Positions 7,790 through 13,570 of a stretch of 13,670 nt of DNA are shown here, in pieces. The notes under the pieces were generated by a model that did not search any database, was not told the origin of the DNA, and saw only the letters and a list, made by a program, of their open reading frames with translations. Location of the stretch: positions 1 to 13,670 of the forward strand of contig JBAQCU010000024.1 of NCBI GenBank assembly GCA_049294435.1. The letters run 5' to 3'. The stretch comes from UBA1550 sp049294435 (GTDB lineage Bacteria; Patescibacteriota; Minisyncoccia; Phycocordibacterales; UBA1550). The position numbers were made by a program, and so were the translations under genes. Position 1 is the first letter of the stretch. Every line of letters starts with the position of its first letter.

Positions 7790-7819
7790 ATAATAGCATA
7801 GTGGGAACATTTGGGACAA
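7790..7819 (-). promoter_or_regulatory. Promoter of the cysteine-motif protein / rodA pair
   Basis: Minus-strand TTGTCC (7819-7814), an 18-bp spacer and TATTAT (7795-7790). The ATG at 7782 begins 7 nt after the -10 box, implying a leaderless transcript. It lies just downstream of the rRNA terminator. Confidence 0.5.
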
Positions 7820-7841
7820 TTAACAATTGACGACACACAAA

Positions 7842-7875
7842 ATGGGAGGCGCTCATGAGCGCCTCCCATTTTTTT
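7842..7875 (-). terminator. Intrinsic terminator of the rRNA operon
   Basis: A perfect 28-nt palindrome (7842-7869, arms atgggaggcgctca) with seven T on the plus-strand side and four T followed by gtgtgt on the minus-strand side. The rRNA genes are read toward it on the minus strand. The form is bidirectional. It separates rRNA transcription from the rodA pair. Confidence 0.8.
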
Positions 7876-7959
7876 GTGATTGAATCCTTAGTTCTGGCGG
7901 CAAGCCTGCCACAAGTATTTTTCTGCTGAAAAATCTCGCGACCCCGACTCTGAATCACC

Positions 7960-8052
7960 AGATTCTGAATCAGTAGATTCACGCCTCGGGCGCAAGATAT
8001 GCCATAAACATCAGCAGATTCTGAATTAGCAAATTCACGTCTTGGACGCAGA
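7960..8052. repeat. Two direct copies of a 37-38-nt GAATC-palindrome unit
   Basis: Units at 7960-7997 and 8016-8052 share the order agattctgaat-N-ag, attcacg, c/tct-c/t-ggg/a-cgc, aga (about 31 of 38 bases). Each carries a GAATC/GATTC-type palindrome. A third relative lies at 13360-13389, with the same following gtcttggac word, and a shorter one at 686-715. Confidence 0.65.
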
Positions 8053-8135
8053 CCGTCGCGCGCCGTCTCTGAAATGCTCCGAGCCCTCGCATTTCAGCCC
8101 CTTACGAAGACCATACTATAAATAAATAAATATAT

Positions 8136-8342
8136 TTACTTACCTAACTCCTTGTCCAAATCTTTTAGAAAAGCATCTGCCTCCACCACTGCGCCCTGTA
8201 AAAAATCTCTCAACTTTGGATTCTTTGTTTCTTCTCTTATTTGAATCATTTTCAACCTCAAATTTTTTACTTCTGCTAATTCATTTTCTGTTTCTGGGCT
8301 TGCTATTCCTTCTGAGGTTACTCTTATTATTGGATTTTCCAT
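8136..8342 (-). CDS. Small helical protein, unknown function
   Basis: A 68-residue, charged, mostly helical protein with no membrane segment, signal peptide or cysteines. A heptad-like stretch (ETENELAEVKNLRLKMIQIREETKN, split here only for description at residues 17-41) suggests a coiled coil. The C-terminal part alternates acidic and hydrophobic residues. I do not recognise a family. The gene has its own promoter (TATAAT ending 6 nt before the ATG) and lies wholly within the segment bounded by the 18-bp repeats of the 5S 3' end, so it may be cargo of that insertion. The codon pattern and the matching promoter make it more likely real than chance, but it is short. Confidence 0.6.
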   Translation of the reverse strand: MENPIIRVTSEGIASPETENELAEVKNLRLKMIQIREETKNPKLRDFLQGAVVEADAFLKDLDKELGK

Positions 8343-8348
8343 GCATTC

Positions 8349-8377
8349 ATTATATACATTTTAAAAAAATAGAGCAA
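8349..8377 (-). promoter_or_regulatory. Promoter of the 68-residue gene
   Basis: Minus-strand TTGCTC (8377-8372), a 17-bp spacer and a perfect TATAAT (8354-8349). The ATG at 8342 starts 6 nt later. It sits between the 5S 3' end and the gene. Confidence 0.6.
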
Positions 8378-8397
8378 ATTTGATGAGTTAAATAATT

Positions 8398-8508
8398 AGT
8401 TCTGGCGGCAAGCTACTTTCCCCTTACGAGTATCATCGCCGCTACTGCGCTTAACTTCTGAGTTCGGAATGAGATCAGGTGTGACCACAGCGCCAAACCA
8501 CCAGAACT
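8398..8508 (-). rRNA. rrf: 5S ribosomal RNA
   Basis: About 111 nt. The ends agttctgg and ccagaact pair as helix I. The hallmark loop CCGAACTCAGAAGTTAAGC is present on the minus strand, followed by the GGCGATGATACTCGTAAGG arm. It lies downstream of 23S in the usual order. The 5' leader (8501-8520) extends the terminal helix when paired with 7878-7897, not with the bases directly after the gene. Confidence 0.95.
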
Positions 8509-8525
8509 AAGTATTCAATCGTGAT

Positions 8526-8642
8526 AAATTACGAAACTTACCCTCATACCTCGTCATTGCGAGTACTCGAAGCAATCCAGGGCCCGTGGATTGCCACGGA
8601 GGATTACCTCCTCGCAAAGACAAAAATACAGTTTCGCAATTT
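8526..8642. repeat. Palindromic MITE-like repeat, copy 2
   Basis: Outer arms aaattacgaaact (8526-8538) and agtttcgcaattt (8630-8642) match with one mismatch. Internal blocks cgtcattgcgag (8552-8563) with ctcgcaaagac (8611-8621), and caatcca with tggattgccacg, repeat those of copy 1 at the window start. It lies in the 23S-5S spacer, so it is transcribed with the operon and can fold into a long hairpin. Confidence 0.75.
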
Positions 8643-8663
8643 AATGTATACAGGTAAAAACTG

Positions 8664-8823
8664 GAACTTAATTTCCCAAAAATGTTACTACTCCGAACTA
8701 AAATCTTCTGCTATAAAATTCATAAATCTCATCACCTTGCGGTTGCAAGATTCCTCGATTTTTGAATTTTTCGCTACGAAGATTTTAGTTCTCGTATACG
8801 TAAATTTTTGGCAAGTTAAGTTC
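8664..8823. repeat. 160-nt imperfect hairpin in the 23S-5S spacer
   Basis: Stacked arms pair across the whole element: 8664-8683 with 8804-8823 (three or four mismatches), 8695-8708 with 8778-8791 (perfect, 14 bp), 8716-8728 with 8757-8769 (one mismatch), and cttgc-ggtt-gcaag (8736-8749) at the tip. No tRNA is visible in this spacer. It could be a further palindromic element or an RNA processing hairpin. Confidence 0.7.
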
Positions 8824-9333
8824 TGAACAAATAATGATTGTGATTTTCAAATTCCCAACAAGAATCGGCGTATTAGTACTCCTCGGCTGAAACGATTACT
8901 CGTCTTACACCTAGAGCCTATCAACGTAATCATCTCTTACGGGCCTCAAACGAATTCTGATCTTGGGGTTGGCTTCCCTCTTAGATGCTTTCAGAGGTTA
9001 TCCATTCCCGACATAGCTACGCTGCGGTGCCCTTGGCAGGACAGCAGCCACACCAGAGGTCAGTTCACTCCGGTCCTCTCGTCACTAAAACATCTTACGA
9101 TGTCTTTCTCCCCTATTTCTAGGAGCGCAGACTATACCTTCCTCCTTTCATTTATGAAAGGAGGGCTGCATCTTACCCATATGAGCTGTCCAGCTCCAGT
9201 TTTGCTACGAAACTCCGATATAAACCGAATATTCGGGACAAAACTCCAGCAATGTAGGCACACTTGTGGTGTGCGACAAAACTGGGGCTGGATTCCTCAA
9301 CATATGAGTCCATGTGTCTTTCAACATGAGTCG

Positions 9334-9813
9334 TTACGGGGTCAAACCTAACATTGCAAGAAGCTCTTCTCGTGTTTTCTTCTTTTTAGTGACATAATTC
9401 TCATTTTGAATTACCACCATGTAGTCCACGAGACTTTTTAACTTCTCTTCGCTTAACATTTTAAACTTTGTTTCGGAAAGTATCTCGCATGCGCTATGAA
9501 GCGCATGCCCTTGAAGTTCTTTAAATCGAATATACGGTAACAAGAGTTTGAGAATATCCCTTACTTGCTTGTAGCCATTTATTCGAAGTTCGGTCATGCC
9601 ATCATTCCGTTTGGAAAGATAGCCAATACCTAAAACTTCTTGTATCCAATACAAAGTTTTTTCGTGCCTAGTGTCTTGATAGAAACAAATCGTTGACATA
9701 AATCGGATACCGATTGCGCCATCTTTTCGTTTTTTGATTTGAAGCATCAAGCTTCCATCTCCATCTAAGAATCCAGCAATGTACGCTAATTCAATTTTAG
9801 ATCGACTTCCCAC
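9334..9813 (-). CDS. LAGLIDADG homing endonuclease, single motif (I-CreI-like)
   Basis: A 159-residue protein with one LAGLIDADG helix, AYIAGFLDGDGSL (10-22), so it probably acts as a homodimer. D19 aligns with the metal-binding D20 of I-CreI. The following QIKKRKDG strand, IQEVLGIGYL and the later helices, including FKELQGHALHSACEIL, also follow the I-CreI layout, and the length (159 against 163) agrees. Such enzymes cut intronless 23S alleles and drive intron spread. The start is a GTG inside the ribozyme P4 strand, since a stop lies three codons upstream, and no ATG is possible there. The TAA stop lies inside the P7 5' strand. The gene is therefore wedged between core elements. It lies in the 2656 intron, although I-CreI itself targets the 2593 site. 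Confidence 0.9.
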   Translation of the reverse strand: MGSRSKIELAYIAGFLDGDGSLMLQIKKRKDGAIGIRFMSTICFYQDTRHEKTLYWIQEVLGIGYLSKRNDGMTELRINGYKQVRDILKLLLPYIRFKELQGHALHSACEILSETKFKMLSEEKLKSLVDYMVVIQNENYVTKKKKTREELLAMLGLTP

Positions 9814-9936
9814 GGTATTACCTTAAAGAGGGTTCTGGTCCTCAAGCAAATTATAACACAAGGACCTCAAGTATTATAATTCTCGAACCAAAACCACGAG
9901 CTTATACACAATCTTGCTTTCGAGCTAAAATTTTAT

Positions 9937-10017
9937 GATTTTGTGCGAGACGAAGTAGAAAATTTTGAGGAATATCGAGATATTTCAAAAAATTTTCTAC
10001 AAGTCGCAGCCGAAATC
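9937..10017. repeat. Stem-loop repeat with conserved internal-loop words, copy 1
   Basis: gattttgt pairs with cgaaatc at the base. The conserved words gcgagacgaag (9945-9955) and aagtcgcagc (10001-10010) follow, and tagaaaatttt with aaaattttcta forms the upper stem. The same words in the same order occur in the next intron (10246-10309). Confidence 0.7.
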
Positions 10018-10200
10018 AGAGAATTTCAGTCGAAATGAATATGGTGAATAGGCTCTTATGAAGGCTTCACCGTTATGAGCAGCATTTTCAATCATGATTA
10101 CTCATGAAAGTAGCAATTACTTACTAGGAGCAAATCCCCTCAAAATTCAACGCCTGCAGAAGATAGGAGACCAACCTGTCTCACGCATTAGTGTTTTTCA

Positions 10201-10353
10201 TATCATCTTCGAAAAATGCTTCGTGTAGCATCAAGGAAATTTCTAGCGAGACGAAGAGAAAAATTTGAAGCATATAACATATGCTGAAGATTTTTCTCGA
10301 AGTCGCAGCAGAAATTTGCTGATGTTATGCGAAATGATTTTTTGAAGATGATA
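10201..10353. repeat. Stem-loop repeat copy 2, extended to a 150-nt hairpin
   Basis: Outer arms 10201-10217 and 10337-10353 match at 16 of 17. The inner part repeats the words gcgagacgaag (10246-10256) and aagtcgcagc (10300-10309) seen at 9945-10010, enclosing the stem agaaaaatttgaagcatat / atatgctgaagatttttct. It occupies the 3' end of the intron, next to the 3' splice site. Confidence 0.72.
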
Positions 10354-10712
10354 TTTTATTCATACTCTGGTCTCCAAACCGTATGAACCTCTTTTTCAAG
10401 AGGGATCGGACTATAGCATCTTCTCATTTTTACTGAGAGTGCTGACGTTTAGTCTCTACGGGTGAGTAAGTTAATAAAGTTCAAAAGTTAGTAAAGTTTA
10501 TAAAGTAAGGATGCTATCCCAACTTTTAACCTCAAAAACCAATACTTCTATCTTGCTCTTCCCTCGGAATTGCCATACGATTTCTCGTTTAGGTTTTCCC
10601 GAAATTAGTCAACTTGTCTATACATATCACTATGTATAGCCGCCGTGATTATTGATGTCATTAGTGATGAGTTTAGTCTCATCGCCTCGGGTTCAGACTA
10701 AGGAAGAATGAA

Positions 10713-10810
10713 CGTGTGACAGGTGACCATTGACATGTGACTGAAGAATTTTTCGCTTTGCGAAAAATTCTTTGTCAATTGTCAAAAGTTAATTGTCAAT
10801 TGTTCCCTCT
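10713..10810. repeat. TGACA-type short repeats around a 13-bp hairpin (intron P1/P2 loop)
   Basis: Degenerate repeats of gtgacag/gtgacc/ttgaca/gtgact are followed by a perfect hairpin with arms 10744-10756 and 10760-10772, then ttgtcaattgtcaaaag and aattgtcaattgttcc. The same order of words occurs in the 23S helix insertion at 13285-13410. It forms the top of the first intron hairpin. Confidence 0.7.
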
Positions 10811-10921
10811 CCCTACGGTCTGAACCCAGCTCACGTATCTTTTTAATTGGCGAACAGCCAAACCCTTGGAAGCTTCTCCACCTCCAGGATAAGATGAGCC
10901 GACCACTATATTATATACATT

Positions 10922-10964
10922 CATCCAGCACTTATTTTTAAAATATAAAAATAAGTGCTGGATG
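10922..10964. repeat. 19-bp perfect hairpin at the 3' end of the 2504 intron
   Basis: Arms 10922-10940 (catccagcacttattttta) and 10946-10964 are exact complements with a 5-nt loop. It is probably a peripheral P9-type domain of the ribozyme. Confidence 0.85.
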
Positions 10965-11096
10965 TGTAAACCCACTATTACTAGTGGCGTAGACTATACC
11001 TTTATTTTAGATTTGTTCCTAAAATACCAGCGTGTTATAACAATGTTTATATTGTTATCTTCATTTCGCAATTGCGAAAATCCAGTCGTTACGGGG

Positions 11097-11774
11097 TTAT
11101 AAAAGTCCTATCTTATATCTCATTGTTTTGATGATATAAGGACAAATTAGGTCTGCAAGTTTTTGAGTTTCTGTTTTATTACAATAAATTCTATATCCTT
11201 TATCTCTATCTTTATAATAGAGCATGATTATATTAAATTTATTTTTTATAATTAAACAAAGTTTCTCAATTTCTTGTAGAGTAAAGGAATAGGTGCTTAT
11301 GTCGATTTCCCCTTGATTATACGACCCATCATCCATGACCCATACGGCCATAATAAATGGATTCATGCTTTCAAAAACAAAATCGGGAACAATTTTTCTC
11401 CCACAACGATACGAATCTGTTGTGTAAAATTGATTATATATTTCTGTCAGAACAGGGTGACGAAGTGTTCTAAACCACCATGATTTTTCATATCGTACAC
11501 CTTCTTTTGTTGTACGATAGCTAATTCGTGGAGGAGTTAATACGAAATTTTTTAGGATTTCATATTTCCAAAACACATATTCTTTCTGTTCCAAACAATG
11601 ATCAATTTTAAAGTTGGCATTTTTTGCGCCCCTGCCAACTCGCATTGTTGCATCTCCCAACATCGATCCAAGAATGAAGGACCTCTGCATGGGTGTAAGA
11701 TGCATTCCATTTTTAATGGAGTGCATCTTTTTATTCCAATATTTACTTTCTAAACTTCCCACGGTGTTGACCAT
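11097..11774 (-). CDS. LAGLIDADG homing endonuclease, two motifs (LAGLIDADG_2-like)
   Basis: A 225-residue monomer-type enzyme with two dodecapeptide helices, FILGSMLGDATM (33-44) and FIMAVWVMDDGSY (140-152), each ending in the metal-binding acidic residue (D41 and D148/D149). Between them is a basic, aromatic-rich DNA-binding sheet (SYRTTKEGVRYEKSWWFR). It should cut intronless 23S near position 2504. The first residues, MVNTVGSLES, are encoded by the ribozyme P4 strand (the ACC GTG GGA AGT codons), and the TAA stop directly precedes the P7 strand. The gene is more AT-rich than the surrounding rRNA. It is not related in sequence to the single-motif enzyme of the sister intron. A later start (M17 or M24) is possible. 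Confidence 0.9.
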   Translation of the reverse strand: MVNTVGSLESKYWNKKMHSIKNGMHLTPMQRSFILGSMLGDATMRVGRGAKNANFKIDHCLEQKEYVFWKYEILKNFVLTPPRISYRTTKEGVRYEKSWWFRTLRHPVLTEIYNQFYTTDSYRCGRKIVPDFVFESMNPFIMAVWVMDDGSYNQGEIDISTYSFTLQEIEKLCLIIKNKFNIIMLYYKDRDKGYRIYCNKTETQKLADLICPYIIKTMRYKIGLL

Positions 11775-12478
11775 AATATAACGTGATTATACCATGGCTT
11801 TCTCCGTTATGAGCTGATTTAATGTGCATGATTTTCATCATACACACGAGAGGACTGTTCGAATCCTCTCTTCCTCGACATTCGGTGTTTATCGAGGTGC
11901 CGAACTCTGCCGTCGATATGAACTCTTGGGCAGAACTAGCCTGTTATCCCCGTGGTAGCTTTTATCCGTTAATCTTCGACCGCATCTAAAGCGTGTCGTC
12001 GGTTCACTATGCTCTGCTTTCGCACCTGCTCGACATGTCCGTCTTGCAGTTAAGCCCTCTTTTGCCATTACGCTATCGGCACGGTTTCCATTCGCGCCTA
12101 GAGGACCTTAATAGACTCCTCCGTTACCTTTTAGGAGGAGAGCGCCCCACTCAAACTACCCGCCAAATACTGTCTCCGTGCGTTTTTTCCGTACAGATTA
12201 GAATATGCCTCAAGTAAGGTTGGTATTTCACTGTTGACTCCACGTCCCCCGAAAAGGACGCTTCAAAGTCTCCCAACTATGCTACGCAGACACAAAACAT
12301 ATTCAATATTAAGCTATAGTAAAGCTCACGGGGTCTTTTCGTCTATCTGCAGGTAACCGGCATCTTCACCGGTATTGTATTTTCACCGAGCTGCTTCTCG
12401 AGACAGTTTCCCACTCATTACGCCATTCGTGCACGTCTGAACTTACCAGACAAGGAATTACGCTACCTTAGGACCGTT

Positions 12479-13228
12479 CATTTTGGTGTTAGCTTTATAT
12501 TGCTATAAAGATCGGACTATATCATTCAATTTATCGCGTCGGCATTCAATTTTGCGATAACTTGATCTTGCGTGTAGTCTCTGGGGATTCTTCTGAATTT
12601 ACTACATCTTCTAATGTGTATTTTCTTTTTCTGCCAATTCCTGGATTAAGATTTTCTCTTAGTTCAAGAATCTTCTGGAAACCTTCAGGAGTCAAGTGTT
12701 CGCCCGCATGCATAAGTGACACAATCTCAGAAAAAATTCTAAAATTGTGTTTTTTGTATGCGGAACGAAAACCAAATCTCTTGAAGAATGGGAGTATCAC
12801 CGTATAGAGCGAGGTAACATTTGTCACTTCGTAATATACGATACCATCTTTTCTAGAGCGCAATGTTCCACACCCCAAGACATGCTTTATCCATGCAAGG
12901 ATAACGCGATCTTTTTGTGAGATGTTGAACGAAGCACTCAATTTCCAATTTTGCCTAAAATCCAATCTTTTTTTAATTGAGACATTGAAGCTTCCTTCTC
13001 CGTCGGTAAACCCTGCAATATAGTTTCCTATATCACTTGGTGTATTTTTCATTTATTTTGATTAGTTTCAGAAGTCTTTCCTGCTGATTGTCCGCATATG
13101 CACATTGTCACGGCACATCGACGTGTGCTCGTAGTACATACTCATTTTTTCGCAACAGATATGCTCGGTTGCGCCGGGTTTTCCAGCATATAGCAAGATT
13201 TTTTAACGTAACTACAACGTCCTGGTTT
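12479..13228 (-). ncRNA. Group I intron in H69 (after E. coli 1917), with endonuclease
   Basis: A 750-nt insertion between CCGTAACTAT and AACGGTCC, the site used by the Coxiella L1917 intron. The guide sequence is excellent: exon CGUAACUAU pairs with GUAGUUACG (13215-13207) over nine positions including the splice-site U-G pair. The intron ends with G (12479). The core shows TGCTGGAAAACCC (about 13189-13177), AATCAGCAGGAAAG (about 13090-13076), GAATGCCGACG (about 12547-12537) and the P7 3' strand ATATAGTCCG (12522-12513). The ORF lies between the last two groups. Confidence 0.93.
12546..13052 (-). CDS. LAGLIDADG homing endonuclease, single motif
   Basis: A 168-residue protein with one LAGLIDADG helix, YIAGFTDGEGSF (11-22), where E19 takes the metal-binding place, common in this family. 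NVSIKKRLDFRQNWKLSASF follows as the first DNA-binding strands, then WIKHVLGCGTL, YYEVTN, and the helical PFFKRFGFRS and HLTPEGFQKILELRENLN segments typical of 23S intron endonucleases. It probably works as a homodimer on the 1917 site. The stop (TGA) overlaps the ribozyme sequence before P7. No Shine-Dalgarno precedes the ATG at 13052. It is distinct from the other two enzymes, with only the catalytic helix in common. Confidence 0.9.
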   Translation of the reverse strand: MKNTPSDIGNYIAGFTDGEGSFNVSIKKRLDFRQNWKLSASFNISQKDRVILAWIKHVLGCGTLRSRKDGIVYYEVTNVTSLYTVILPFFKRFGFRSAYKKHNFRIFSEIVSLMHAGEHLTPEGFQKILELRENLNPGIGRKRKYTLEDVVNSEESPETTRKIKLSQN

Positions 13229-13269
13229 ATAGTTACGGCCGACATTCACCAGGGCTTATACAAGCCAGC

Positions 13270-13422
13270 ATCCGCCCTGCGGGCGGAACAAGTAACATGT
13301 GACAACTGACATTTGACTTTCAACCAAACGCGCTTCGCGCGTTTGGTCTGGTCAATTGCGAATCAGCTGATTCGTGTCTTGGACATAGAATCGTTCTTTG
13401 TCAATTGTTCCGTCTGTAGGAC
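13270..13422. repeat. Multi-hairpin repeat insertion in 23S helix H68
   Basis: Where E. coli has a short hairpin (about 1855-1890) this gene carries about 130 extra bases: hairpin ccgccc-tgc-gggcgg (13270-13284), TGACA-type repeats, hairpin with arms 13323-13333 and 13337-13347, the palindrome cgaatcagctgattcg (13359-13374), then tttgtcaattgttcc and hairpin ccgtc-tgtag-gacgg (13408-13422). No group I core words are present, so it is either retained in the rRNA or removed by cleavage. Confidence 0.7.
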
Positions 13423-13570
13423 GGACACCACCCGTATTTAACCTTCTGGCATTGGTCAGGCGTCACCCCATATACATCCTCTTACGAGTTCGCATGGAGC
13501 TGTGTTTTTGGTAAACAGTTGGCAGGAAATCTTTCGCTGCGGCCCCGCACATCACGCAAAGCGCGATGTA

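Larger units (their letters stand above)
7888..8395. mobile_element. Putative 508-bp insertion at the 3' end of the 5S rRNA gene
   Basis: The last 18 bp of the 5S region (ttagttctggcggcaagc, plus strand, 8396-8413) are repeated exactly at 7888-7905, so a 508-bp unit is bounded by a direct repeat. The bases beyond the distal copy (7878-7897) pair 19 of 20 with the 5S leader (8501-8520). This suggests the distal copy holds the original 5S trailer and processing stem, directly followed by the terminator. The segment contains a 68-residue reading frame, GAATC palindromes and a hairpin at 8069-8097, and no recognisable integrase. An alternative is a decayed second 5S copy: ccccttacga near 8098 also resembles 5S. 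Confidence 0.45.
9083..10122 (-). ncRNA. Group I intron in the sarcin-ricin loop (after E. coli 2656), with endonuclease
   Basis: A 1040-nt insertion between minus-strand CTCCTAGT and ACGAGAGG. Core elements: a P4 strand ACCGTGGGAAGT (9816-9805), a P7 5' strand in CCCCGTAACGACT (about 9342-9330) and the P7 3' strand GGTATAGTCT (9138-9129). The exon ends with U and the intron ends with G (9083), as required. P1 can form between exon UAGU and GCUA (10114-10111) with a terminal U-G pair, though it is short. The region 5' of the ORF holds a stem-loop repeat shared with the next intron. It closely resembles the intron at 10904-11890. Confidence 0.88.
10186..10814 (-). ncRNA. Group I intron after E. 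coli 2593, without an ORF
   Basis: A 629-nt insertion between ...AGACCGT and CGTGAGACAG, the site of the Chlamydomonas I-CreI intron. The core is canonical on the minus strand: P element TTTCGGGAAAACC and Q element CAATTCCGAGGG (10610-10559), the R element AGAGACTAAACGTCAGC (about 10457-10441), S element GATGCTATAGTCC (10420-10408), and a P9 hairpin CCTCTTGAAAAAGAGG. The last base is G. Exon bases at 10818-10827 have a perfect 10-bp complement in the intron (10689-10698), extending P1, but no clean U-G pair at the splice site was found, so the 5' boundary rests on exon alignment. No endonuclease frame remains. Confidence 0.88.
10904..11890 (-). ncRNA. Group I intron in the peptidyl transferase centre (after E. 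coli 2504), with endonuclease
   Basis: A 987-nt insertion between CACCTCGAT and GTCGGCTC. The guide is clear: exon CCUCGAU pairs with intron GUCGAGG (11879-11873) over seven positions, ending in the required U-G pair. The intron ends with G (10904). The core has GCTCATAACGG (11814-11804), P4 strand ACCGTGGGAAGT (11765-11754), P7 5' strand CCCCGTAACGACT (about 11096-11083) and P7 3' strand GGTATAGTCT (11000-10991). A 19-bp perfect hairpin (10922-10964) stands near the 3' end. The core words match those of the 2656 intron. Confidence 0.93.

Noticed and set aside
7783..7869. Upstream extension of the cysteine-motif protein to a 288-residue frame
   Set aside because: The extra 29 residues begin inside the rRNA terminator palindrome, upstream of the likely promoter, and put cysteines and polar residues before the membrane anchor.
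7940..8060. CRISPR array
   Set aside because: Only two or three imperfect palindromic units without regular spacers, and no cas genes nearby.
8521..8826. 101-residue plus-strand reading frame in the 23S-5S spacer
   Set aside because: It starts with GTG inside the palindromic repeat and runs through the long hairpin. The composition follows the repeats, and no protein family is recognisable.
8400..8850. tRNA genes in the 23S-5S spacer
   Set aside because: No cloverleaf or conserved T-loop sequence. The spacer is explained by two palindromic elements.
9100..9351. Plus-strand reading frames across the rRNA region (also 11993-12217, 12562-12807 and 13088-13309)
   Set aside because: They lie antisense to 23S exons or to the introns and their endonuclease genes, and show no family features.
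10353..10560. Remnant endonuclease gene in the 2593 intron
   Set aside because: No LAGLIDADG, HNH or GIY-YIG fragment could be read in any frame. The space is filled by core helices and short repeats.
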